Assembly (NCBI RefSeq): GCF_000379825.1
Contig: NZ_KB903822.1
Location: forward strand, 1-64,000
DNA: 64,000 nucleotides
DNA from: Longispora albida DSM 44784
GTDB lineage: Bacteria; Actinomycetota; Actinomycetes; Mycobacteriales; Micromonosporaceae
Direction: 5' to 3'
Shown: positions 8,607-17,941 of the stretch, one piece after another
Position numbering within the stretch: position 1 is the stretch's first letter
How the letters are laid out: every line of letters starts with the position of its first letter
Notes under the pieces: model-generated
Database searches by the model: none
What the model was told of the DNA's origin: nothing
What the model saw: the letters and a program-made list of their open reading frames with translations, nothing else
Translations under genes and position numbers: made by a program

Positions 8607-10415
8607 ATGGCACGTTCGGCAATCCACAAATTGGTGATGCGGCTGGACGCGCGGGCTGGCTGGCACCGGCTGCCCACCCCGCTGGCGATCCTGTGCCTCA
8701 AGGCGTTCCGCGACGCGCTGCGCGAGCACAACCTCCACGACACGTTCGGAGCCGGCGGCGAGCGGCCCCGGCAGCCGACGGCGGAACTCCCGCCGTACCG
8801 GACCTACGACGGGGGCGACTACGACCCGGACGACGCCGACATGGGCCGGGCGGGCACGCGCTTCGACCGCAACGCCCCGCTGGCCGACTGCCACCCCGAC
8901 CCGGCCCGGCTCATGTATCCGAGCCCCCGCCTGGTGAGCGAGCGGCTGCTGAGGCGGGACGTGTTCCGGCCGGCCACCACACTGAACGCCCTCGCCGCAG
9001 CGTGGATCCAGTTCCAGAACCACGACTGGTTCAGCCACGGCGACAACCACCTCGACGAGCCCTACGACGTGCCGCTCGAAGACGACGACCCCTGGCCGCA
9101 CCGGCCGATGACCATCCGCCGTACCCGGCCAGACCCCCTTGCCCACACCGGCGGCGGGACTCCGCCCACGTACGAGAACACGGTCACCCACTGGTGGGAC
9201 GGCTCCCAGCTCTACGGCAGCACGGAACGCCGCTGCCGCCAGCTCCGCACCGGGGAGGACGGCAAGCTGCGCGTCGAGCCGGACGGCCGGCTACCCGAGG
9301 AGCCGCGCCCGGCACTGAAAGGAATCGACCTCGCCGGCTTCACCGACAACTACTGGATCGGCCTGTCCCTCCTGCACACCCTCTTCGCCCGTGAGCACAA
9401 CGCGATCTGCGACCTGCTCCGGCGGCGGTACCCGGGCTGGGGCGACGAACGGCTCTTCCACACCGCCCGGCTCGTCAACGCCGCGCTGATGGCGAAGATC
9501 CACACGATCGAGTGGACGCCGGGCATCCTCGCCCACCCTGCCCTGCGCACCGGGATGGAGGCCAACTGGTACGGCCTGCTCGGCCCGGCCATCCGCCGCC
9601 GCTTCGGCCGGATCGGGCGCGGCGAGGTGCTCTCGGGCATCCTCGGCACCGGTACCGAGCACCACACCGCGCCCTACTCGATCACCGAGGAGTTCGTCAC
9701 CTGCTACCGGCTGCACCCGCTGATCCCCGACGACTGGGAGATCCGCTCCTACCGGACGGACGAGGTGATCGGCCGCCACGAGTTCCTGGAGCTCCAGGGC
9801 TCCGGTACCCGGCCGGCCGGCGACCAGTACGGCATGGCGAACCTGCTCTACACCTTCGGCGTGAGCCACCCCGGCGCGATCACCCTCCACAACCACCCCG
9901 AATCGCTCCGGAACCTGGTGCGGCTCAACGGCGAGCGGCTCGACCTGGCCACAGTGGACGTGCTGCGGGACAGGGAGCGGGGCGTGCCCCGGTACAACGG
10001 ATTCCGCAGGATGCTCCGCAAGCCCCCGGTGACCTCCTTCGAGGACCTGACCCCCGACGAGCGCTGGCGCAAGGAACTCGCCGAGGTCTACGACGGCGAC
10101 ATCGACCGGGTCGACGCGATGGTCGGCATGTACGCCGAGCCGCTGCCGAGAGGCTTCGGCTTCAGCGACACCGCCTTCCGCGTCTTCCTGCTCATGGCCT
10201 CTCGCCGCCTGAAGAGCGACCGGTTCTTCACCGTGGACTACCGGCCGGAGGTGTACACCCCCGAGGGCCTGCGCTGGGTTGAGGACAACACGATGACCAC
10301 GGTCCTCACCCGCCACTACCCGGAACTGTCCCCGGCTCTCGACGGAGTCCCGAACGCGTTCAGCCCCTGGCGGCGCACAGCGGGGCGGTTTCCCTGGTTT
10401 GGCCGCGTTGGATGA
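8607..10415 (+). CDS. Animal haem peroxidase family protein (alpha-dioxygenase/cyclooxygenase-like)
   Basis: A 602-residue An_peroxidase-family protein. The distal His lies in IQFQNHDWFSHG, with the catalytic helix in LLHTLFAREHNAICDLL. The proximal His is probably in CYRLHPLIPD. WWDGSQLYGS is a further family landmark. The NHDWF surroundings resemble bacterial and plant fatty-acid alpha-dioxygenases, which add O2 at C2 of fatty acids, more than classical peroxidases. The ATG at 8607 has AAGGG 7 bases upstream; an in-frame ATG at 8541 lacks a good site. Divergent from the decarboxylase/oxidase/P450 operon, with which it may share substrates. No signal peptide seen. Confidence 0.85.
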   Translation: MARSAIHKLVMRLDARAGWHRLPTPLAILCLKAFRDALREHNLHDTFGAGGERPRQPTAELPPYRTYDGGDYDPDDADMGRAGTRFDRNAPLADCHPDPARLMYPSPRLVSERLLRRDVFRPATTLNALAAAWIQFQNHDWFSHGDNHLDEPYDVPLEDDDPWPHRPMTIRRTRPDPLAHTGGGTPPTYENTVTHWWDGSQLYGSTERRCRQLRTGEDGKLRVEPDGRLPEEPRPALKGIDLAGFTDNYWIGLSLLHTLFAREHNAICDLLRRRYPGWGDERLFHTARLVNAALMAKIHTIEWTPGILAHPALRTGMEANWYGLLGPAIRRRFGRIGRGEVLSGILGTGTEHHTAPYSITEEFVTCYRLHPLIPDDWEIRSYRTDEVIGRHEFLELQGSGTRPAGDQYGMANLLYTFGVSHPGAITLHNHPESLRNLVRLNGERLDLATVDVLRDRERGVPRYNGFRRMLRKPPVTSFEDLTPDERWRKELAEVYDGDIDRVDAMVGMYAEPLPRGFGFSDTAFRVFLLMASRRLKSDRFFTVDYRPEVYTPEGLRWVEDNTMTTVLTRHYPELSPALDGVPNAFSPWRRTAGRFPWFGRVG

Positions 10416-10437
10416 TGTCCGTGCCGAGAATGGGGTG

Positions 10438-11289
10438 ATGACGAGCGCGGACGTCCCGGCACGTGGTTTCTGGAACCGGCCGGCGACGTGGAAGGTCTTC
10501 CTGCTGATCGCCGGCTACCTGGTGTTCTACCTGGCCGCCGGCTGGCTGCTCGGACTGGCGTTCGGCGACCACGTCAACAAGGACAACGTGCTGGCCGACC
10601 CGCCCAGCATCCTGGTCGCGCTCCTGCTCCCGGTCGCCGTCGGCGCGGCCGCGCTGCTCGTGTTCACCGGGCGGCTCGGCTGGCTGCGGCCGGTGTTCGG
10701 GCCGCAGCCGGTACGCGGCCGGGGCTGGATGTGGATCGGCCCTGTCCTGGTCGTCGCGGCGATCATCGGGCACGCCGGCGCCACTGACTGGAAGGCCTGG
10801 AGCGGCGGCCAGATCGCCATGATCTTCGTCCTGGGCCTGTTCATCGGCCTCGCCGAGGAACTGGCGACCCGAGGCCTGGCGGTGAAGATGCTGCGCGACG
10901 CCGGCCACGGCGAACGGTTCGCCGCGATCGTGTCCTCGCTGCTGTTCGCGCTCATGCACACCGTCAACCTGCTGTCGGGCATGAAACTGGCGACCGTGGC
11001 CACCACCGTTGTCTACACGTTCGGCTTCGGGATGTGCATGTACCTGGCCATGCGCGTCACCGGCACGATCTGGGCAGCGATCGTCCTGCACGCGGTCACC
11101 GACCCGACCACATTCCTGTCCACCGGCGGCCTCGACAAAGCCGTCAACACCGGTGGCGCGGGCTGGACCGCGCTGGCCGCGTCCGCCACCATCGCCCTGA
11201 TCGCCTTCGGCGTCCTCGCAGCCTTCCTCACCCGCGGCGACGCCGCACCCACCACGGCGCCCATGGGCCGGAGCGCCTCCAGTCGCTGA
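10438..11289 (+). CDS. CPBP-family intramembrane glutamic protease
   Basis: A 283-residue protein with about seven or eight hydrophobic segments. The family catalytic motifs are in order: AEELATRG (EExxxR), SLLFALMHTVN (His) and IVLHAVTD (HxxxD). These belong to the CAAX-protease/bacteriocin-processing group (Rce1-like, ABI). Substrates in bacteria are usually unknown; roles in peptide self-immunity or membrane-protein processing are known for the family. The ATG at 10438 is 22 bases after the peroxidase stop, so the two genes may be co-transcribed. A GTG one codon upstream is an alternative start. Confidence 0.88.
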   Translation: MTSADVPARGFWNRPATWKVFLLIAGYLVFYLAAGWLLGLAFGDHVNKDNVLADPPSILVALLLPVAVGAAALLVFTGRLGWLRPVFGPQPVRGRGWMWIGPVLVVAAIIGHAGATDWKAWSGGQIAMIFVLGLFIGLAEELATRGLAVKMLRDAGHGERFAAIVSSLLFALMHTVNLLSGMKLATVATTVVYTFGFGMCMYLAMRVTGTIWAAIVLHAVTDPTTFLSTGGLDKAVNTGGAGWTALAASATIALIAFGVLAAFLTRGDAAPTTAPMGRSASSR

Positions 11290-11313
11290 GTCCGGGGCCC
11301 AGGACCCGGCTCG

Positions 11314-12231
11314 TCAGCCGGCGAGTGCCCGGAGGTCGCCGAGGGCCTGGTCCAGCCAGCCCTCCGCCTGGGACTCGGCTCCGCGCCAGGCCGGCTTCGT
11401 GATCAGGTGGAAGCGCAGGCCCGCGATCACCTCGATCGCGTCCAGCCAGGCCTCGGCGGCCAGGCCAGCCCGGTCGACCGGCCTGATCTCGGTGTACCCG
11501 GCCACGAAGTGGCCCCAGTTCGGGGAGCCGAACGGGAAGTCGGCGATCAGGAAACCCTCACCGGCGAGGTCGAAGTCGAAGACCACGAGCTCGGGCTCCT
11601 CCTCTGTACCGCCGGTGATCAGGACGTTGTCCATCGTGGCGTCGCCGTGGCACAACCCGCGCAGTGGCGGGTTCGCGGCCAGGCCAGCCCGGGCGGCCGC
11701 CGCCACGGACACCGCCCGGTCCCGGTCGGCCGCTGACAACAGCGGCAGGACCTCGGCCAGCGGCGCGTCCAGTACCGCAGCCAGATCCGTGCCGCCGCGC
11801 CGGTGACCCGGCCGGAAGGACTCGCCGGCCGCGTGGATCCGGGCGACCAGGCGGCCGTGTGCCCGGTGCAGGCCGGGAGCGAACGGCGGCACGGGCCGGT
11901 GTCCTTCGACCGTCTCCAGCAACACCAGCGGCCGTGGCCCCTCCGGAGCCTGCCAGGTGCCGCTCAGCGCGCCGTCGGCCCGGCGGACCACCGGCGGTAC
12001 CGGGACGCCCTCCCGGGCCAGGTGCCCGGCCAGCTCGCATTCCCACGCGACCTCCTCCGGGCTGCGCCAGCCGTGCCGGTACACCTTCAGGAAGTGACCC
12101 GGGTCCACCCGGTAGACATCGTTGGCCAGGGACCGGTGCAGCGTGACGTGCTCAACCGGGACCCCCCACTCCCGCTCGACCAGCCGGCCGAGCGCGTCCG
12201 GCCGGGCCAGTGACCGCAACACGTCAGACAT
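11314..12231 (-). CDS. Phosphotransferase of the aminoglycoside phosphotransferase fold
   Basis: A 305-residue kinase-fold enzyme. Visible are the N-lobe lysine region FLKVYRHGW, the catalytic LCHGDATMDNVLI (HGDxxxxN) and the metal-binding VVFDFDLAG. The fold covers antibiotic kinases, homoserine/choline kinases and fructosamine kinases; the sequence does not show which small molecule is used. Its stop is 25 bases from that of the convergent protease gene. The upstream dehydrogenase gene ends 31 bases away on the same strand, so the two may form an operon. Confidence 0.85.
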   Translation of the reverse strand: MSDVLRSLARPDALGRLVEREWGVPVEHVTLHRSLANDVYRVDPGHFLKVYRHGWRSPEEVAWECELAGHLAREGVPVPPVVRRADGALSGTWQAPEGPRPLVLLETVEGHRPVPPFAPGLHRAHGRLVARIHAAGESFRPGHRRGGTDLAAVLDAPLAEVLPLLSAADRDRAVSVAAAARAGLAANPPLRGLCHGDATMDNVLITGGTEEEPELVVFDFDLAGEGFLIADFPFGSPNWGHFVAGYTEIRPVDRAGLAAEAWLDAIEVIAGLRFHLITKPAWRGAESQAEGWLDQALGDLRALAG

Positions 12232-12261
12232 GGACCCAGTGTCCAGAACGCAGCAATCGGA

Positions 12262-13326
12262 TTACTGGGCCGAGGTGATCTGCCACGTCATGCCGTGGAA
12301 CCTCAGCGCGTCCAGGAACTCGGCCGGGTCGAAGGCTTCGGCGGGTGCCAGGCTGCCGGCTCTGGTTCCACCGGCCGCGAGGCGGACGGCTGCTTCCACG
12401 GCCATGATCGCGGTGTCCCGGTAGGCGTCCGGGCCGCTGAGCACGGCACGTACCGTCGTGCCGTCGGCGCCGTTGGCGTCCAGCACGAGGTCGTAGCTCA
12501 GGCCGGGGCTCGGCTCGGGCAGCAGGTCCAGCACGTCAGGGGTGAAACCGGCCAGCTGGGCGAGCATGGTGGCCTCCACGACACCCGCGACATAGGACAC
12601 CTCCGTGTGACGCGGGATGGTGAGTACCGGCGGCTGCTGGAACTTCGCGACGGCGGTCGGCTCCGCGTTGCCGGGGAAGGTCATCAGCGGGTACCGGTCG
12701 CTGGGGCCCGTGCGCAGTTCGCCGTCCTCGTAGTGCCAGCCGCCTGCCCGGAACCAGTCCATCCCGGCCAGGACAGTTTCCGCACTCCCACGGGAGCCAG
12801 AGCCCGAGCCCCGCGTCACCAGGCTCATCACGATCTCGGCCGGCCCGGGTACCTGCCGCGCGGCCAGATGACCGAGCAGGTCGCCGGGCAGGTTGCTGTT
12901 GGTGACACCACTCACGACCGTCACGCCGGCGGCTTCGGCGCGCGGGCCGTACTCGTCGAGCGCCTTACTCAGGAACAGCTGCTCGCCGGACGTGTCGGTG
13001 TAGTGCGCTCCTGCCGCGATGGCTGCGGCCAGCACCGGCTCGCCGAGGGTGACGTAGGCGGGCAGGGTACTGATCACCACGTCGACCTCGCGGAACGCGG
13101 CGAGCAGTGCCGCCGGGTCGTCCAGGCCGGCGATCCGGATCTCGGCCTCGGGGAAACCCGCCGCCGCGGCGGCCTTACGCAGGCGTTCCTCGTCGCGGCC
13201 GACCAGGATCGGCGTGAGGCCGCGCCGCCGGAGCTCGGCGAGGGCATAGCCGCCGGTGTATCCGGTGGCCCCGTACACCGCGATCGCGGGCTTGCGGTGG
13301 TTCGTGTGTGCTGCTGTGTTCGTCAT
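12262..13326 (-). CDS. Saccharopine-dehydrogenase-like NAD(P)-dependent enzyme
   Basis: A 354-residue protein opening with a Rossmann motif, AVYGATGYTGGYALAEL (GxxGxxG), then VGRDEERL and VISTLPAYVTLG, as in saccharopine-dehydrogenase-like/trans-acting enoyl-reductase-type proteins. YTDTSGEQLFL and VSGVTNSNLPGDLLG are also family-like. The ATG at 13326 is chosen; an upstream in-frame extension has no ribosome site. Divergent from an AraC regulator 99 bases away, which is a common arrangement for a regulator and its target. Substrate unknown; C-terminal residues do not point to a lysine pathway. Confidence 0.85.
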   Translation of the reverse strand: MTNTAAHTNHRKPAIAVYGATGYTGGYALAELRRRGLTPILVGRDEERLRKAAAAAGFPEAEIRIAGLDDPAALLAAFREVDVVISTLPAYVTLGEPVLAAAIAAGAHYTDTSGEQLFLSKALDEYGPRAEAAGVTVVSGVTNSNLPGDLLGHLAARQVPGPAEIVMSLVTRGSGSGSRGSAETVLAGMDWFRAGGWHYEDGELRTGPSDRYPLMTFPGNAEPTAVAKFQQPPVLTIPRHTEVSYVAGVVEATMLAQLAGFTPDVLDLLPEPSPGLSYDLVLDANGADGTTVRAVLSGPDAYRDTAIMAVEAAVRLAAGGTRAGSLAPAEAFDPAEFLDALRFHGMTWQITSAQ

Positions 13327-13425
13327 GGCTACGACGCTATGGCGGATCACCGGCGGAACGAATGGCTCAGCGGCTCAGCCCGATGCTCGAAACGCTCACG
13401 GTCACGCGGCCAGTAGGTTCGGGCT

Positions 13426-14340
13426 GTGGATCTGCTCAGCGAAACCATCACCGCGATACGCACAGGCGACCCGACCTGCGGCATGTTCGTCCGGCACGCG
13501 CCGTGGGGACGGGCATATCCGGTAGTACCGGGCACCGGCTTCCACGTGGTCCTGGATGGCTCGTGCTGGCTGGTCCCGCCCGAGGGTGAGCCGATCGCGC
13601 TGGGCGCCGGCGACGTTGTCCTCCTGCCGCGCGGGGCGAGCCACGCGCTGGTCGACGACCTCACCAGCGGGGTGACCGAGCACGCCCGCCCCGGCGAACC
13701 ACGCGAGATCACCGGGCCCGGCGCGCGCAGTGAGGTGATGTGCGGCGCGTACGCGCTCGGCCGTCAGCGCAGCCATCCGCTGCTCGGCGAGCTCCCGGAG
13801 TTCGTGCACCTCCCCGCGCGTCCCGGCCGCCATCCAGCCCTCAGCGGAGTACTCGGCCTGCTGGCCGCCGAGGTGACCGAACCGCGCGCCGGTACCGGCG
13901 CGGCCATCCCGGCGCTGCTGGAGACCATGCTGTTGTTCGCGCTCCGCGCCTGGTACGAGGACCAGGGCCCCGCACCGGCAGGCTGGGCCGGGGCGTTCAC
14001 CGACCCGCCGGTCACCGCCGCGCTCCGCGCCATCCACGGCGCGCCGGAACGGGCGTGGACAGTGCCCGAGCTGAGTACCGTCGCCGGGGTCAGCCGGGCA
14101 ACCCTGACGCGGCGGTTCGCCGCCACGGTGGGCGAGCCGCCGCTGGCGTACCTCACGCGCTGGCGCATGCTCACCGCCGCCCGGCTGCTCCGCGACTTCG
14201 ACACCCCGCTGGCGAGCGTGGCCCGCAGGGTCGGGTACCAGAGCGAGTTCGCCTTCGCCAAGGCGTTCAAGCGGGAGTACGGCCTGGCGCCCGGCCAGTA
14301 CCGGCGGCACGACGAAGCCCCGGCTGTCGTCGCTGTGTGA
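13426..14340 (+). CDS. AraC-family transcriptional regulator with cupin sensor
   Basis: A 304-residue regulator. The N-terminal ~170 residues form a cupin-like ligand domain (GTGFHVVLDGSCWLVPP, LGAGDVVLLPRGASH), the AraC_binding/Cupin_6 type. The C-terminal ~100 residues carry two helix-turn-helices (STVAGVSRATLTRRFAATVG and VARRVGYQSEFAFAKAFKREYG). The GTG start at 13426 is the only reasonable one. It most likely controls the divergent saccharopine-dehydrogenase-like gene and itself from the 99-base gap between them. Inducer unknown. Confidence 0.92.
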   Translation: MDLLSETITAIRTGDPTCGMFVRHAPWGRAYPVVPGTGFHVVLDGSCWLVPPEGEPIALGAGDVVLLPRGASHALVDDLTSGVTEHARPGEPREITGPGARSEVMCGAYALGRQRSHPLLGELPEFVHLPARPGRHPALSGVLGLLAAEVTEPRAGTGAAIPALLETMLLFALRAWYEDQGPAPAGWAGAFTDPPVTAALRAIHGAPERAWTVPELSTVAGVSRATLTRRFAATVGEPPLAYLTRWRMLTAARLLRDFDTPLASVARRVGYQSEFAFAKAFKREYGLAPGQYRRHDEAPAVVAV

Positions 14341-14407
14341 GCACTCGGAGGGAGACGACGCCGGGGGGCTTCGCGCAGCAGGTACAAAAAATGGGTTTTC
14401 AGGCCAG

Positions 14408-15169
14408 TTAGTCGCGTGGCCCGCCGGCGACATAGAGGACCTGGCCGGAAGCGAAGCCCGCGCCCTCGCTCGTGAAGTAGGCCACCGCGTGCGCGATGTC
14501 CTCCGGGTAGCCGACGCGGCCGACCGGGATCGAGCGCGCAGCGATCTCCTGGTGCTCGCCGAAGTCGCGGCCGAGCAGGCGGGCCGTCTTGGCCGTCATG
14601 TCGCTGACCACGAAGCCGGGCGCGACGACGTTGGCCGTGACGCCGTGCTCGCCGAGTTCGAAGGCGAGGGCCTTGGTGAAGCCGATCAGGCCCGCCTTGG
14701 CCGCCGAGTAGTTGACCCGGCCCGGCGTGCCGAGCGCCGAGATGCTGGAGACGTTGACCACCCGGCCCCAGCGCGCGGCGACCATGTGCGGCTGGACGGC
14801 GCGCGTGGCGTAGAAGGCCGCGTTGAGGCAGACGCCCATCACGGCGTCCCACTCCTCGTTCGTCATGTCGGCGATGTCGGCGTCGCGAGCGAACCCGGCA
14901 TTGTTGACCAGGATGGCCGGCGGGCCGAGCTCATCGGTCACCCGGCCGATCGCCGCGACGATCTCCGCCTCGCTCGCCACGTCGGCCCCGAGGGCCAGCG
15001 CCTGCCCTCCGGCGGCCGTGATCGCGGCGGCGGTGACAGCCGCGTCAGCCTCGGTCAGGTCGACCACGCCCACCGCATGCCCCTCGGCGGCGAGCCTGAG
15101 CGCCACGGCAGCGCCGATCCCCCGCGCCGCGCCGGTCACGATGGCCACCCGTTTTTGATCTTGATTCAT
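14408..15169 (-). CDS. Short-chain dehydrogenase/reductase, FabG-like
   Basis: A classical SDR of 253 residues: cofactor motif TGAARGIGAAV, LVNNAGFARD, the catalytic Ser in VNVSSISALG and YSAAKAG (YxxxK). The closing PVGRVGYPEDIAHAVAYF and SGQVLYVAGG are typical of 3-oxoacyl-ACP reductases and related acetoacetyl-CoA or steroid reductases. Asp in VVDLTEAD at the end of beta-2 hints at NAD rather than NADP preference. It is convergent with the AraC gene. The TPR gene upstream ends 10 bases before its start, so it may belong to the TPR operon. Substrate not defined. Confidence 0.92.
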   Translation of the reverse strand: MNQDQKRVAIVTGAARGIGAAVALRLAAEGHAVGVVDLTEADAAVTAAAITAAGGQALALGADVASEAEIVAAIGRVTDELGPPAILVNNAGFARDADIADMTNEEWDAVMGVCLNAAFYATRAVQPHMVAARWGRVVNVSSISALGTPGRVNYSAAKAGLIGFTKALAFELGEHGVTANVVAPGFVVSDMTAKTARLLGRDFGEHQEIAARSIPVGRVGYPEDIAHAVAYFTSEGAGFASGQVLYVAGGPRD

Positions 15170-15179
15170 TCCCGGAACT

Positions 15180-16466
15180 CTAGCCGTACAGCCCCGTGAC
15201 CGTGGCGAGCATGTCGCGGGCGCGGTCAAGGGCCTGGCGGACCCGGCTGCCCAGCTCTGGGCTGCACCGATCCGGATACCTGACCCGGAAGGCCTCCCAG
15301 ACCCGCTCCGCGTCGGCAGCAACCCCCTCCGCGTCGCCCAGCGTGGCCGGAATCCACACGTAGACCATCGCCGCCGACGCCATCGCCCAGGCCAGCAGGT
15401 CCTCGTGCCGGTTCGGCAGCAGCGCGCACAGCCTCCGGCACTGGCGGACGGCCTCCTCCAGGTGCCCTGCGGCCTCCGGCAACCGCTCGGCGGCGAAGCA
15501 CTCGTACCCGAGGCTGATGAGCGCGATCGTCAGCTCCTCGTACTCCCCCGGCTTCAGCCCCGGCGCGGCCTGGAACGCCGCGACAGCCTCCGCCGTGGCG
15601 TCGGCAGCCTGCTGCCGGGTCTCCGGCGTGCGGGCCGGGTCGGCGTCGAGTGCGAGGGCCAGCTCGGTCAGCACGTCGGCCAGCTCGGCACTGTGCTCGG
15701 CCGGCAGCAGGGCAGCCAGCGGCCGGAGCAGGTCAGCCGACCGGTGCGCGGCGGCGAGGGCCGTGGCGTGCAGGCTCTCCTGGTTGGCGTACGCGGCCAG
15801 CCGGTTGAGGATCGCCGCCAGCCGGGCCTGGTCCGCGGTGGACGCTGCGGCCAGCGGCTCGTACAGGACGACGGCCTGCTCCAGGTGCTCGATCGCCTCA
15901 CCGAGCTGGTCGAGCGCCGCGAGCCGCACAGCGTAGGCCGCGTGGGCCTCGGCCAGCGCCCGCAGGTCGGCCTCCCCGGTACGGCGAAGCAGCTCCTCGT
16001 GCGCGTCGTCCACTGCGGACACCGGGTCGGCAGGGGTCCGGGCCAGGCTGCGGACCAGGGCCGCGCGCATCTCCGCGACCATCGCCGCCGGATCGTTGGC
16101 CGCCGAGCCGCTGTCGGTGTACCGGCCGGGCTCCAGCTCGCGCGGATCGAGCCCGGCCAGGCAGTCCAGTGCCTCGCAGAAGAACAGCGGCTGGTGGTCC
16201 CCAGCTGCCGCCAGCACCTGGCCGTAGACGTTGAGGCAGGTCACCAGCCGGTACTGCTCGCCCGCCCCGCCCTGGCCAGCCAGCCACCTGGCCAGCGTGA
16301 CGGCCTTGCGGGCTGGTTCGAGGGCCAGCCGGTACCCGCCGTAGTCGGCCAGCCAGCTCGCCTGCCGCGCCCACATCTCGGCCTTGGTGTCGAGGCTGGT
16401 CGCGCTCTCCGCCGCCAGCTCGGCCATCCGGGCGGCTTCCGCGCCCAGTGAGGGGAAGCCCGGCAT
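15180..16466 (-). CDS. TPR-like helical repeat protein
   Basis: A 428-residue, Ala/Leu/Glu-rich, all-helical protein without a signal peptide. Repeats such as YRLALEPARKAVTLAR, LGEAIEHLEQAVVLYEPLA and LPEAAGHLEEAVRQCRRL have the TPR spacing and small/large residue pattern, so a protein-binding scaffold is likely. Its ATG overlaps the stop of the upstream TPR gene by one base (TGATG), so the two are co-translated. No enzymatic motif is present. Confidence 0.7.
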   Translation of the reverse strand: MPGFPSLGAEAARMAELAAESATSLDTKAEMWARQASWLADYGGYRLALEPARKAVTLARWLAGQGGAGEQYRLVTCLNVYGQVLAAAGDHQPLFFCEALDCLAGLDPRELEPGRYTDSGSAANDPAAMVAEMRAALVRSLARTPADPVSAVDDAHEELLRRTGEADLRALAEAHAAYAVRLAALDQLGEAIEHLEQAVVLYEPLAAASTADQARLAAILNRLAAYANQESLHATALAAAHRSADLLRPLAALLPAEHSAELADVLTELALALDADPARTPETRQQAADATAEAVAAFQAAPGLKPGEYEELTIALISLGYECFAAERLPEAAGHLEEAVRQCRRLCALLPNRHEDLLAWAMASAAMVYVWIPATLGDAEGVAADAERVWEAFRVRYPDRCSPELGSRVRQALDRARDMLATVTGLYG

Positions 16467-17941
16467 CAGCGGGCGCCGCCCACGATCAGGCCGGCCGCCC
16501 GGCGAGCCGCCCCAGCGGCCTCCCGCTCGTCGGCCGGGTCGGCGGTCAGGGCGAACCTGGCCCGGAACGTCTCGGCGAGCTGGTGCAGCAGCGACGGCAA
16601 CTCGGCTTCCCCCTCACCCAGCAGCTGGGCGGCTGCCTGCCCGGCCCAGATCGCGGAGTCCAGATCGGACAGTTTCCCGGTCGCGGCGAACCGCTCCCGC
16701 CACAGGCCGACCAGCGTCACCTGCGCGGCGGCATGTCCCGGCTCGCCAGGAGCCAGGCCGGCCAGGCCCATCGGCAGTACCTTCAGGGCGCGGTCGAGAT
16801 CACCGAGCGCGCCGGCCGACCTGTACCGGGCGGCCAGCGCCAGAGCCAGCGAGATCAGGGCCTGCCCGTGCTGGCCCGTCTCGGGCGGAGCGGCCCGGAC
16901 GCAGTCCTGTGCCAGGTGCACGGCCTCGTTCAGGTCGGCCGCCGAGCCCCTGGCCCGCAACGCCCGGCCAAGCTCGGTGGCGTACGTGGCGTGCATGGCG
17001 TGCTCGGGGCCGTCGGGGTCGCGGCTGCCGAGCACCAGCCGGTACGCGGCGATCGCCTCGTCCAGGTCGTCGGGGTCACCGGCCAGCTCGAAGCGGGCCA
17101 GGTGCGCGGCGGCGTACCGGGCCTGCCGTTCCGGCCACGCCTGGTCGGTGCCGGGGGTGAGCCTGGCAGCCTCGGCCAGCACCCGGTGCGCCTCGGCCAG
17201 GTCGGCCGGGGTGCTGATCCTCAGGTACCGGAAGAACAGCGCCTGCCCGAGCACGCTCAGCGCCCTGACCTGCACGTCCTCGGCTCCGGCCTGCTGGGCG
17301 GCCAGCGCCTGCCTGCACAGCTGCGCCGCCTCGGCCGCGTCCGTGAGCCGCCCGGTCAGCTCGGCGTGCACGGCGAGGCAGTGCGCGAGCATCACCTGGC
17401 AGAGCTGGTGGCTCTCCCGGCCGGGGGTGAGGCCGGCCAGCGTGCGGCGCAGCAGCCCTGCCGCCCCGGCGAGCCCGGCCGGATCTGACGGGCAGCCACC
17501 GGGCTGGGAGTCGCCGCAGCCAGCGAGGGCCTCGGCCTCGCGTACCCAGGCTCGGACCGGTTCGAGGTCGCGGTCCCACGGTCCTTCCTGGACAGCCGCC
17601 CTGACCTCCTCGCGCACCCCGGCCGGGACGAGTGCCGGGTCGGTGGCGTAGAGCATCGTGAACAAGCGCATCGCCTCCCGCCGGTCGGCTGCGGCGGCCA
17701 GGGCCGGCAGGACCTCGGCCCGGCACCAGCGCAGCATCGCCATCGCCTGCATGAGATCGATGTCGGGCTCGCCGGACGGATGCCAGTAGGCGCCGAGCAC
17801 CCCGGCCGGGCCGGCCTCGGTGATCAGCCGGTCGTCGAGGACCATCGTCGGGTCGTCGGCGACCAGGAAGGCCCGGACGGCCTCCGCCAGCAGGCCCAGC
17901 AGCTCGGCCCGGCCCAGCCCCCCGCCATCGTGGGGGCTCAC
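16466..17941 (-). CDS. TPR-like helical repeat protein
   Basis: A 491-residue protein of helical repeats (for example LTDAAEAAQLCRQALAAQ, PDDLDEAIAAYRLVLGSR, AADLNEAVHLAQDCVRAA, LGDLDRALKVLP), the arrangement seen in TPR arrays of actinobacterial STAND and CHAT proteins, but with no NTPase or protease domain attached. The GTG start at 17941 overlaps the stop of the membrane-protein gene (GTGA). It is coupled to a second TPR protein downstream. It probably acts as an adaptor; the partner is unknown. Confidence 0.7.
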   Translation of the reverse strand: MSPHDGGGLGRAELLGLLAEAVRAFLVADDPTMVLDDRLITEAGPAGVLGAYWHPSGEPDIDLMQAMAMLRWCRAEVLPALAAAADRREAMRLFTMLYATDPALVPAGVREEVRAAVQEGPWDRDLEPVRAWVREAEALAGCGDSQPGGCPSDPAGLAGAAGLLRRTLAGLTPGRESHQLCQVMLAHCLAVHAELTGRLTDAAEAAQLCRQALAAQQAGAEDVQVRALSVLGQALFFRYLRISTPADLAEAHRVLAEAARLTPGTDQAWPERQARYAAAHLARFELAGDPDDLDEAIAAYRLVLGSRDPDGPEHAMHATYATELGRALRARGSAADLNEAVHLAQDCVRAAPPETGQHGQALISLALALAARYRSAGALGDLDRALKVLPMGLAGLAPGEPGHAAAQVTLVGLWRERFAATGKLSDLDSAIWAGQAAAQLLGEGEAELPSLLHQLAETFRARFALTADPADEREAAGAARRAAGLIVGGAR

